A stretch of 64,000 bases of DNA from the NCBI RefSeq assembly GCF_014705615.1, contig NZ_JACXJA010000022.1:62001-126000 (forward strand), in the 5' to 3' direction. The notes beneath the pieces were generated by a model. The model was not told the DNA's origin. It made no database searches and saw nothing but the letters and a program-made list of their open reading frames with translations. Positions 18,242 through 25,939 of the stretch are shown here, piece after piece. The stretch's first letter is position 1. Each line of letters opens with the position of its first letter. Source of the DNA: Paenibacillus oceani. GTDB lineage: Bacteria > Bacillota > Bacilli > Paenibacillales > NBRC-103111. Both the position numbers and the translations under genes were made by a program.

Positions 18242-20137
18242 GTGCTTAAACCATTCCTATATGAGACGGAAGGTTCAGGATATACCAAAACAAAAAAAAT
18301 TCCGGTGCTTCCCTTGAAGCAATTTGATCCATTTTTTCGCTACGGGGATCGAGAGCTTTGGAAATCTGTTAACAGTCAGATTCGAGATCTCATCATGGAG
18401 CAGGTTCAACCGTACAAAAGCTTTTCTTATCCGATGCTGAAGGCTACAGACTTTATGGCCTTTTTCAAAAACGGCGATCGGTCGGTCTTTGAAACGCCAT
18501 ATTTTGAACGAAGACACGCTCTGTCCACATTGACTTTAGCCGAGTGTTTTGCAGGCGACGGCTTGTATTTGGAAGATATTATTAATGGCGTCTGGTGTAT
18601 TTGCGAGGAAAGCTCCTGGGTCGTTTCAGCGCATAACTTTATCTATGAGCCGGAGCCGATTAACGGCGAACGAACGCTGCCGGATATAGACAATAGCGCA
18701 TTGGATATTTTCGCAAGTGAAACCGGAATGACGCTGGCCATGGTGTATTATCTGCTAAAAGATCAATTGGATCAGATCGAGCCGCTTGTAAGCCGCCGTA
18801 TTAAGCGAGAGCTCAAACGTCGAATTATCAACCCGTTCCTGACGAGATACGATTATTGGTGGATGGGGTATAGCGACCGGAGGGATATGAACAACTGGAA
18901 TCCCTGGTGTGTGGTCAACAGCTTGATCAGCATTTTGTTCTGCGAGGAGGACGACGATCTTCGTAAAAGAGGAATCGTTCGCGCCCTGGACATGCTGGAT
19001 TACTACTTGCAAGGAATTGACGAGGACGGGGGCATTGACGAAGGCGCCACCTATTGGGGGAGATCCTGCGGCATGCTGTTGGAGGGACTAGCTCTCGTTC
19101 ATTACGCGACCGGCGGCTCCATTGATATTTATCAAGAGCGGAAGCTCCGCAATTTCACCGATTATATCCGGAAAATGTATATCGGCAAGGGTTACGTCGT
19201 GAATTTCGCTGACGGAAGCGCAAAATATAACCCTGCAGCCGAAATCATTTATACCGCAGGCAAATATATGAGGGATTCAAAGTTGGAGGATTTCGGAGCC
19301 TACTGCTTTAAAGATCAATTGGACAACAACATTTTTCCGCTGCATTCCCTTTCCAGGGCCATGTCTTCCATCGTCCGGTCCGATGACATGGTAGAGAAGG
19401 CAATGTCGGTGACATTTGAAAAAGAAACCTTTATTCCAAGCATGGGCATCCTGGTAGCAAGGGAACTCGAAGAACCGGATCGCGGATTATTCCTTTGCGT
19501 TAAGGGAGGCAGCAATGGAGACAGCCATAATCATAACGATGTCGGGAACTTTGTCGTGTTCTATAACGCGAGTCCGATCCTCATTGACATCGGTGTTGAG
19601 GTATACCGCAGGGAATTTTTCGGCCAGAAACGGTACGATATATGGACCATGCAGTCCCAATATCATAATCTGCCGACCGTTAATGGAATCATGCAGAGCG
19701 CGGGAGCCGATTTTTATGCAGAGCAAGTATGCTACAGCTCAACCGAACATTCGGCAAGCTTATCTATGGACATAAGTAAAGCGTATGAAGCAAAAGCTTA
19801 TGTGAAGGAATACAGGCGTCATGCTTCGTTGGACCGGTTGAACCAAACCGTCGTGATTCATGACCGCTATGAGCTTGAAAAAAATAAAAGCTTGTCGCAT
19901 CATTTTATTACTCCTTGCGAAGTGAGGCATATCGCAGGAGGCCTATTATTCATATCCGGCAGAGATGCAGTCCAAATGTTAGTTGATACCAACAGTTTTC
20001 ATATTGCAATTGAAGAGATGCCACTAACTGACATGAAACTCAAGTCGAGTTGGGGGGACAAATTATTCCGGGTTGTACTGAAGCAGAAGCAAGTAGAGCT
20101 GTGCGGTGAAGTGATGTTTACATTATTAAAAGTCTGA
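18242..20137 (+). CDS. Heparinase II/III-family protein
   Basis: A 631-aa cytoplasmic-looking protein with no signal peptide. The N-terminal half is a helical (alpha/alpha)-type domain (for example YDYWWMGYSDRRDMNNWNPW), and near residue 425 there is GGSNGDSHNHNDVGNFVVFY, the signature of heparinase II/III-like lyases, followed by SPILIDIGVEVY and a beta-sheet C-terminus. Known relatives cleave uronic-acid-containing polysaccharides or oligosaccharides by beta-elimination. Two GTG codons follow GGAGGTGAA; GTG 18242 has the better spacing. In an importer operon it probably splits an imported uronate-containing oligosaccharide; the actual substrate is inference. Confidence 0.85.
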   Translation: MLKPFLYETEGSGYTKTKKIPVLPLKQFDPFFRYGDRELWKSVNSQIRDLIMEQVQPYKSFSYPMLKATDFMAFFKNGDRSVFETPYFERRHALSTLTLAECFAGDGLYLEDIINGVWCICEESSWVVSAHNFIYEPEPINGERTLPDIDNSALDIFASETGMTLAMVYYLLKDQLDQIEPLVSRRIKRELKRRIINPFLTRYDYWWMGYSDRRDMNNWNPWCVVNSLISILFCEEDDDLRKRGIVRALDMLDYYLQGIDEDGGIDEGATYWGRSCGMLLEGLALVHYATGGSIDIYQERKLRNFTDYIRKMYIGKGYVVNFADGSAKYNPAAEIIYTAGKYMRDSKLEDFGAYCFKDQLDNNIFPLHSLSRAMSSIVRSDDMVEKAMSVTFEKETFIPSMGILVARELEEPDRGLFLCVKGGSNGDSHNHNDVGNFVVFYNASPILIDIGVEVYRREFFGQKRYDIWTMQSQYHNLPTVNGIMQSAGADFYAEQVCYSSTEHSASLSMDISKAYEAKAYVKEYRRHASLDRLNQTVVIHDRYELEKNKSLSHHFITPCEVRHIAGGLLFISGRDAVQMLVDTNSFHIAIEEMPLTDMKLKSSWGDKLFRVVLKQKQVELCGEVMFTLLKV

Positions 20138-20211
20138 AAATTCATAGTATTACGTATGATCAGTCGATCGAAGGCTGGGATATAAACGAAACGACATAGG
20201 GAGTGTTAGGC

Positions 20212-20973
20212 ATGGATCGATCCATTCAAGAGAATTTAGTGGAATTTAACAAAAACGGATATACCGTAATTAGAGGAGCGCTGCAAGTAAAAGAAGCGGA
20301 AGCGTTAAAAAGAGGTGTGCTGGAAGCAATGGACGGACCGGGTGACGGGTACAGGGACGGGCTCCGGACACGCATGTTTGAGAAGGGTGAGCAGTTCCAG
20401 CGGCTGATCATGCAGCCTGGCGTCGTCGATTTAGCGGAGGCGGTGCTCGGTCCGAAATGTCATATGTTCGCAATGAACGCGATGAGAACACCCCGAGGCA
20501 AGGGCATCGATAATTGGCATGTGGACGAAGAACTGTTCTTCCCGCTTCCGGAAGGTGTTGAATTCGATCCACGGATGCAAATGCCTACATTTCTGATCAC
20601 GTGCATCTATTATCTAGTAGATGTGACGGAAAAGATGGGACCTACCCAGGTTATTCCCGGAAGTCACCGCAGCGGCCAGGAGCCTGATCCGGAGCACGAT
20701 TCTCCGTTATACAAGGGACAAGGACCGGTGTCGATTTTGGCCAAGCAGGGCGATTGCCTTATTTTCACAGGACAGTTATGGCACCGGGGTGCGCGCAATG
20801 AGAGCGATGAGCCTCGAGTCGTACAGCAAGTAATGTATGGAAAGCGATGGATATCGCAACGTTTCTATCCGTTCGTCAATTATAAGATGCCTCAAGAAAT
20901 CGTGGAGCGCTGGAAAGAGCACCCGCGAATGAGCCGGTTGTTGGGAATGCACCCAAGAGGGCCATATGGATAA
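20212..20973 (+). CDS. Phytanoyl-CoA dioxygenase (PhyH) family protein
   Basis: A 253-aa Fe(II)/2-oxoglutarate-dependent dioxygenase-like protein. The metal triad is visible: NWHVDEE gives His about 103 and Asp about 105, and LWHRGARNES gives the distal His at about 190, with an Arg suited to bind 2-oxoglutarate soon after. QVIPGSHRSG is another PhyH hallmark. Start ATG 20212 has GGGAG 8 nt upstream. It is last in the importer operon, ahead of a terminator. It may hydroxylate or demethylate a substituent on the imported compound; the substrate is unknown. Confidence 0.88.
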   Translation: MDRSIQENLVEFNKNGYTVIRGALQVKEAEALKRGVLEAMDGPGDGYRDGLRTRMFEKGEQFQRLIMQPGVVDLAEAVLGPKCHMFAMNAMRTPRGKGIDNWHVDEELFFPLPEGVEFDPRMQMPTFLITCIYYLVDVTEKMGPTQVIPGSHRSGQEPDPEHDSPLYKGQGPVSILAKQGDCLIFTGQLWHRGARNESDEPRVVQQVMYGKRWISQRFYPFVNYKMPQEIVERWKEHPRMSRLLGMHPRGPYG

Positions 20974-21003
20974 TACAAAGAACTTATAGGATGTAATCAA
21001 TCA

Positions 21004-21040
21004 GAGGCTGCCGGGAGAACGATCGGCAGCTTCATTTTCG
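21004..21040 (+). terminator. Terminator of the importer operon
   Basis: AGGCTGCCG (21005-21013) pairs with CGGCAGCTT (21024-21032) with a T-rich tail; 30 bp after the PhyH stop. Confidence 0.8.
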
Positions 21041-21152
21041 TTCAGCAGGTAGAGTTCAATAAAGGAGATATTTATTACGGAAATTTAACTATTTTGTGAG
21101 ATGATTTTGGGAAAGAGCTGTTTGGGCCAAAACAATCAGAGAGGGTGGTACG

Positions 21153-21700
21153 ATGAGACCGGCACAAAGCTATACGATTTGGTTTTCACAGCGAACGGGA
21201 AGCACCTTACTTAATTATGCACTTTTCTCAACGGGGGTAGCGGGCGATCCGGGCGAGTGGCTGCATTATAGTCAGAGAGATCCAGAAACGATTTCCAAGG
21301 AAGTTATGGAGCAGATTTGGAAAGAGGGGACGACCCCGAACGGAGTATTCGGACTAAAAACTTCATTTGATTCCCGCTGGATTGACTCATTCTGAACTAT
21401 TTTCGATATACCTGCAACTGCCTCCAGGGCTGCGGTATGGAGCGAAGCTTTTCCAAACTGCAACAAGCATATCTTTATGACCCGGAGGAAATAAAGTACG
21501 ATTGGCGGTTTCCTGGTGGAGAGCGATTGTATCTGGAGAGTGGCACAGAAAGTATGGGGAGAAGCCGCAGGAGCATGAACTTTCGGATAAGTACAAGTTT
21601 GACGCTATTAATCATTTGTTCACCGAATGCTCTCTGAGAGAAGCTGCTTTGGAAGAGTTCTTCTCCGAGGCGGGGATTGTTCCGCTAAGGCTTGTGATGC
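21153..21700 (+). pseudogene. Stf0-type sulfotransferase, nonsense and frameshift mutations
   Basis: Begins MRPAQSYTIWFSQRTGSTLL, carrying the PAPS-binding RTGST loop of Stf0 sulfotransferases, then GVAGDPGEW. The frame ends at TGA 21393 in DSF-stop; reading that as Arg restores RTIFDIPATASRAAVWSEAF. A second break is an extra A in the AAA run at 21489-21491; correcting it gives MTRRNKVRLAVSWWRAI, the conserved Stf0 block. Homology continues through EFFSEAGIVPLRLV to about 21700 and then stops. At least two inactivating changes plus loss of the C-terminus make it a dead gene. Confidence 0.85.
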
Positions 21701-21724
21701 CGACCTGTCTGTACTTCTCGGGCA

Positions 21725-21820
21725 TTGTCATCACAAACGCTATCGCTCGACAAAGTGAACAAAGTCCAAGAACTCATTTGGCTGTGCACCAGCTGTCATG
21801 CATGGGTTCATAATTCCGGA
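21725..21820 (+). pseudogene. Possible HNH-nuclease scrap
   Basis: One frame reads LDKVNKVQELIWLCTSCHAWVHN, resembling the C-terminal part of HNH endonucleases (Cys-x-x-Cys-His ... His-Asn). HCHHKRYR lies just upstream in another frame and could be the first half of the motif. It directly follows the broken sulfotransferase. Too short to be sure. Confidence 0.3.
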
Positions 21821-21902
21821 CTTCCCGTTTGTTGGCGGTACCCCAAGCTTAAAAGTGCAACTCCACTGCTGGTGATAATCATTGCAAAGAAAATATATTC
21901 AG

Positions 21903-21945
21903 AAAAAGAGGAAATAAACGTAGTAGTCGTTTATTTCCTCTTTTT
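21903..21945. terminator. Long perfect bidirectional terminator
   Basis: 18-bp perfect stem: AAAAAGAGGAAATAAACG (21903-21920) with its inverse (21928-21945), loop of 7 nt, and A/T tracts on both sides. It separates the decayed plus-strand genes from the minus-strand Rad52-like pseudogene. Confidence 0.92.
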
Positions 21946-21974
21946 GCTTTTTCAAGGGCTTCAGAAAGTTTGGT

Positions 21975-22623
21975 TCAATAATGAATGGGGAGGCTGGTGG
22001 CCACCGGCTCGAGCTTTCTCATAAAAGCATCCGGGAGACAATCGGGACAATAAACCATCTTTTGAATATTGAAGTTCGGTATCTTCTTTAAAACGCTGTA
22101 ATCTTCATTTGTCAGAAACTTCCCGCAATTTGGCCCGATACATCTACGGTCCACTTTTTCGTGAGGAGGAGGGGGGTTGAACTCCTCCTGGTACGGGGGC
22201 GGATCGTAGATGAGCGAGAGCTGGATTTTTGCCCCAATCATCGTTATGCTGCGCGAGGTCTCGCCATCCCATTACCCACGTATCCAGTGCTTCAATGAAG
22301 GCTGCGTTCTTTGCGCGGTCTTCTGCGTTGCTGACACCTTGAGATGTGATTTCCGCAATGGCAGATCCATCCCGAAAATATGACCCGATGTACACACGTA
22401 CGACTGCCTTCACAAACGAATGTGGAATGTTAATTTCGATTTCACGGATATCTTTGCTCCATATTCCTTCTAAAACCCGCTCCAATCGATCCGTGTAGAC
22501 CTGATTCGGGATATAGGCACGATTATTGTCGTTTCGAAATTTGACGGTGCCGGCTTCAAACGATTCCTTCAGCTTTTCTATCGATTGGCTGTATTGTTCA
22601 TCATCCAGAGGTATCCCTCCCAA
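21975..22623 (-). pseudogene. Rad52-like protein with C-terminal zinc finger, frameshifted
   Basis: The first frame (about 130 useful residues) reads NDNNRAYIPNQVYTDRLERV, then PHSFVKAVVRVYIGSYFRDG and EDRAKNAAFIEALDTWVMGW, which follows the Rad52-type single-strand annealing pattern. The frame is lost at an A5 run on the coding strand (22226-22230); removing one base continues to KIQLSLIYDPPPYQ and a zinc finger with Cys-x4-Cys (CIGPNC) and CPDC. The only in-frame start is TTG 22623, poorly placed over GGGAGGG. Probably phage- or plasmid-derived. Family placement is by eye. Confidence 0.5.
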
Positions 22624-22662
22624 AGAATTTGGTTAAACCCAAGGGAAAAACGAATTCGGGGA

Positions 22663-22774
22663 TTATTTCAAATTCATTTTGCTATATTGCGAAATGTAAT
22701 CCTCGAACAGTTTGTACACTTGCTGCGCCAATTTTACACGCGGTGGTAAATCCCGGAGCATGTTTTTAAAATAG
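22663..22774 (-). pseudogene. C-terminal fragment of an unidentified protein
   Basis: About 36 codons, NYFKNMLRDLPPRVKLAQQV then YKLFEDYISQYSKMNLK and stop at 22663-22665. No start codon; the frame is cut at 22775 where the half repeat begins. I do not recognise the family. Helical, charged, plausibly part of the same foreign DNA as the Rad52-like gene. Confidence 0.5.
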
Positions 22775-22878
22775 TTCAGCCGGAACTTCCGGTGCTCACG
22801 TAGCTGCCACTACGCTCCTCATTTCCTAGCTTCATCCCATCTTCTCGGTGCTGAAAACCGGACTTTTTGAACTCGCAC
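22775..22878 (+). repeat. Right half of the 181-bp MITE-like repeat
   Basis: TTCAGCCGGAACTTCC through GGACTTTTTGAACTCGCAC matches the second part of the full element (53150-53330), starting exactly where the left half at 8627-8699 stops; both halves contain the same TTC at the break. Same orientation as the left half. A few small deletions relative to the full copy. Flank after it is TCATC. Confidence 0.88.
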
Positions 22879-23145
22879 TCATCCTAAACATTCTGGCGTT
22901 AAAAAGTGGGAGGTTAACCTTAAGAATTGCAATGAAGCGGTACAGGGTAAGCGTTATACTATTCCTAGGAAACGTCGTTCCGTAATAAAGAACGAATGTA
23001 AGCGGTACACATTCGGCAATCATGCGCAGGTTGCCGGAGCCGGCAAGTTGCGTTGAACGCCATCGACAGACAGACAGTTGGTTTACAGGCGTGTACGGAG
23101 TTGGCAGACGACGCTTTACCATTTTGAATGCAGGGGGATTCTACT

Positions 23146-24462
23146 ATGTCAAAAAGATGGATTACCGGGACAATGGCCGCGCTCGCCGTCCTATCGGCCG
23201 TCGGATGCGGCGGGACGAACGGGAAGAGCGGAGGGGAACAAGCAGGCGGGGGGACGAATGCGGCGCCGGCCGACGGCTTCGATGCGACGAAGCCGGTTAC
23301 CCTGAAGATCGTCGACACCGGTCTGATTACGGACGAAGAATATCAATTGTACGTCGAGGGACCAGTCAAGAAAAAATACCCTAACATTACGCTGGAACTG
23401 ATCCGCCAGAAATATTCGGTTGACCGTTACGAGCTGCTGCTTGCAAAAGGTGAGAAATTCGACCTGTTGTTCGAGGCGAACCTGCTGTTCGACGATGTGA
23501 TCGCAGCCAAGCTCGCCGACAATATGGAGCCGATGCTGAAGAAGCATCAGATCGACCTGAACCGGATCGAACAGGTGGCGCTCGATTCGTTCAAGATCGC
23601 GAGCGGCGGCCAGCATTTATCGGGCGTTCCTTTCACGAGACATTTCAATGCGCTTTATTACAACAAAGATTTGTTCGACCGGTTCGGCGTTCCTTACCCG
23701 AAGGACGGCATGACCTGGGAAGAGACGATCGAGCTGACGCGCAAAATGACCCGCACCGAGGGCGGCGTCGTATATCGCGGATTCGATCCCGATCTGCCGT
23801 TCCGCACCGCTTCCGCGATCGGCCAGCCGATCATCGACGAGAAGCATGTATCCACCGTAACCGGCGAGAAGTGGAAGCAAATCTTCCAAATGTACAACAC
23901 GATATACGAGATCCCCGGTTATAAAGAAAAATTCGTCAATCCGAACAACTTCGGCGAATTTACGAAAGGCAATCTTGCGATGCTGGCCGGTCTGAATATA
24001 CTCCCGGCGATCTCCAAGGTGGCGGATAAGCTGAACTGGGATATGGTTGCTTATCCGAGCCTGAAGGAAGCGCCGAATACGGGGCATGAGTTCGACGGAC
24101 ACGGCATCGTCGTCACTTCGATCAGCGACAAAAAGGATGCCGCTTACAAGGTGGTCGAAGTGCTGCTGTCCGAAGAAAATCAGCTGCTGATGGCGCGCAA
24201 CGGCAAGATGCCGATAGTAAAAGCCAAAAATGTACAGGAGGCGTTCGGCCAAGACGTAGCGTTTCTGCAAGGGAAAAACGTGAAAGCCATCTACAAGACG
24301 ACCCCGGCCCGATCGCATATTCCAACCCCTTACGACAGCAAGGCCCGCACGATCATGAACAAGTACAACAAGGATATATTGACCGGAGCCAAAGATTTGA
24401 ATACGGCACTGCGGGAGATGGACGAGGAAATAACGAAAATGATCGCCGAAAACAAAAAATAA
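23146..24462 (+). CDS. Orphan extracellular solute-binding lipoprotein
   Basis: A 438-aa binding protein with lipobox: MSKRWITGTMAALAVL then AVGCGG, Cys at about residue 22. ATG 23146 follows AGGGGGAT; an earlier in-frame ATG (23128) precedes that site and is rejected. Shared blocks with the proteins at 45206-46558 and 60901-62268: YNKDLFDRFGVPYPKDGMTW and the C-terminal DLNTALREMDEEITK. No permease gene is nearby. The next genes encode an Asp-box protein and a Tat-exported beta-helix protein, so it may serve uptake or sensing of products from surface glycans; the ligand is unknown. Confidence 0.9.
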   Translation: MSKRWITGTMAALAVLSAVGCGGTNGKSGGEQAGGGTNAAPADGFDATKPVTLKIVDTGLITDEEYQLYVEGPVKKKYPNITLELIRQKYSVDRYELLLAKGEKFDLLFEANLLFDDVIAAKLADNMEPMLKKHQIDLNRIEQVALDSFKIASGGQHLSGVPFTRHFNALYYNKDLFDRFGVPYPKDGMTWEETIELTRKMTRTEGGVVYRGFDPDLPFRTASAIGQPIIDEKHVSTVTGEKWKQIFQMYNTIYEIPGYKEKFVNPNNFGEFTKGNLAMLAGLNILPAISKVADKLNWDMVAYPSLKEAPNTGHEFDGHGIVVTSISDKKDAAYKVVEVLLSEENQLLMARNGKMPIVKAKNVQEAFGQDVAFLQGKNVKAIYKTTPARSHIPTPYDSKARTIMNKYNKDILTGAKDLNTALREMDEEITKMIAENKK

Positions 24463-24513
24463 AAAAACGACTGCCGGATCAGGTTGGATAGCGGCGGGAA
24501 AGGATGAAGGTAA

Positions 24514-25785
24514 ATGTCCGATTGGAAAGTCGAAGAGCTCGCGCCGGAAATGGTAAAGGTATACGAGTCGCCCGATCCGAGCACCGTGTTCGCATACAGT
24601 CCCGGACTCGCGGTACTGCCGGGCGGCCGTCTTGTCGCCACGCTCGATCTGGGCGGCCCGGGCGTAGCGGCATTGCCGGGCAGCAAGGGCGAGCTTGAGC
24701 CAGGCCGGCCGTGGCAGGGCAAAGTGTTTACTTCCGACGATCAAGGCCGCACATGGACGTTTCGGACCGACTTTCCGTTTATTCACGGAAGACCGTTCGT
24801 CGCGGGGGACGCGTTATATGTTTTGGGCCACTGCAACGATTTGACGATCATTCGCTCGAACGACCGGGGCGAGACGTGGAGTGCCCCCGTCCGGCTTACG
24901 GATGGCGAGAAGTGGCACCAGGCACCGGCGAACGTTCATTATGCCAAAGGCAATGTGTATCTCGTTATGGAGAAAATGACCGATCCGGCCTACAAAGGCT
25001 GGGGGGTCAGCGTGCTTGCCCCCGTTCTGATGCGGGCGAGCGCCGGCAGCGACCTGACTCTCCGGTCAAGCTGGACGTTCGCTTCCGAGCTGGGCTTTCG
25101 CGACGCGATCGACGAGGACGCGCTGAACGGCTTCGGCGTTCCGTTCTACAAGGTCGAACCGGGCACCGTGGCGCGCATCGCCCCGGGGCGGCCGGCCGTC
25201 CGGATCGGCTGGCTGGAGACGAATGTCGTGCAGTTTGCCGATCCGAACCATTATTTTCATGATCCGCAAGGGCGCACGTTCCATCTCTGGATGAGAGCGC
25301 ATACGGGAGGGACCGGCTTCGCGAATGTGGCCAAAGCGGTGGAGCAGGAGGACGGGACGATCGCGACGATGCTGGAGACCGTTCCTTCCGGAAAGACGAT
25401 CGCCTTCGTACCGTGTCCCGGCGGCCAGATGAAGTTTCATATCCTATACGATGAGACGACCCGGCTGTACTGGCTGCTCAGCACCCAGACGACGGACAGC
25501 ATGACGCGGGCGGAGCTGCTTCCGCCGGAGCGCTTCGACCTGCCGTATAACGAGCGGCACCGGCTGCAGCTGCACTTCTCCAGAAACTGCATCGACTGGT
25601 GCTTTGCCGGACTGGTCGCGAAAACGGATCACCCGAAGCAGGCCCGGCATTACGCGAGCATGGCTGTCGACGGGGACGATTTGGTTGTGCTGAGCCGCTC
25701 CGGCGACGAGCGGGCGGTTACGGCTCATAACGGGAACTTTATTTCGTTTCATCGGATTCGCCAGTTCAGAAAGCTTGTTTACTAG
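24514..25785 (+). CDS. Sialidase/BNR-repeat-like protein
   Basis: A 423-aa protein of the sialidase-type six-bladed propeller superfamily. Two Asp-box motifs (SxDxGxTW) are clear: TSDDQGRTWTF near residue 73 and RSNDRGETWSAP near 114, separated by the usual about 40 residues. No signal peptide is seen, so it is either cytoplasmic or exported another way. ATG 24514 follows AAGGATGAAGG. It lies 51 bp after the binding protein and probably shares its transcript. Relatives include exo-sialidases and other glycoside hydrolases; without the full Arg triad checked, catalytic activity is inference. Confidence 0.8.
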   Translation: MSDWKVEELAPEMVKVYESPDPSTVFAYSPGLAVLPGGRLVATLDLGGPGVAALPGSKGELEPGRPWQGKVFTSDDQGRTWTFRTDFPFIHGRPFVAGDALYVLGHCNDLTIIRSNDRGETWSAPVRLTDGEKWHQAPANVHYAKGNVYLVMEKMTDPAYKGWGVSVLAPVLMRASAGSDLTLRSSWTFASELGFRDAIDEDALNGFGVPFYKVEPGTVARIAPGRPAVRIGWLETNVVQFADPNHYFHDPQGRTFHLWMRAHTGGTGFANVAKAVEQEDGTIATMLETVPSGKTIAFVPCPGGQMKFHILYDETTRLYWLLSTQTTDSMTRAELLPPERFDLPYNERHRLQLHFSRNCIDWCFAGLVAKTDHPKQARHYASMAVDGDDLVVLSRSGDERAVTAHNGNFISFHRIRQFRKLVY

Positions 25786-25939
25786 GCATGCTGTATTTTG
25801 TACGGCGCGATCAGAAGGAGTTCCGGCGATTTTCAGGCTCATGAAGGGCGTTCGTCAGCAGTTCCCGACAAGAAGCGTACGCCTGAATCGCCGGAAGCCG
25901 GCTATAGGACTAGGACAAGATCCAAGGAGGCGTTGAGCG

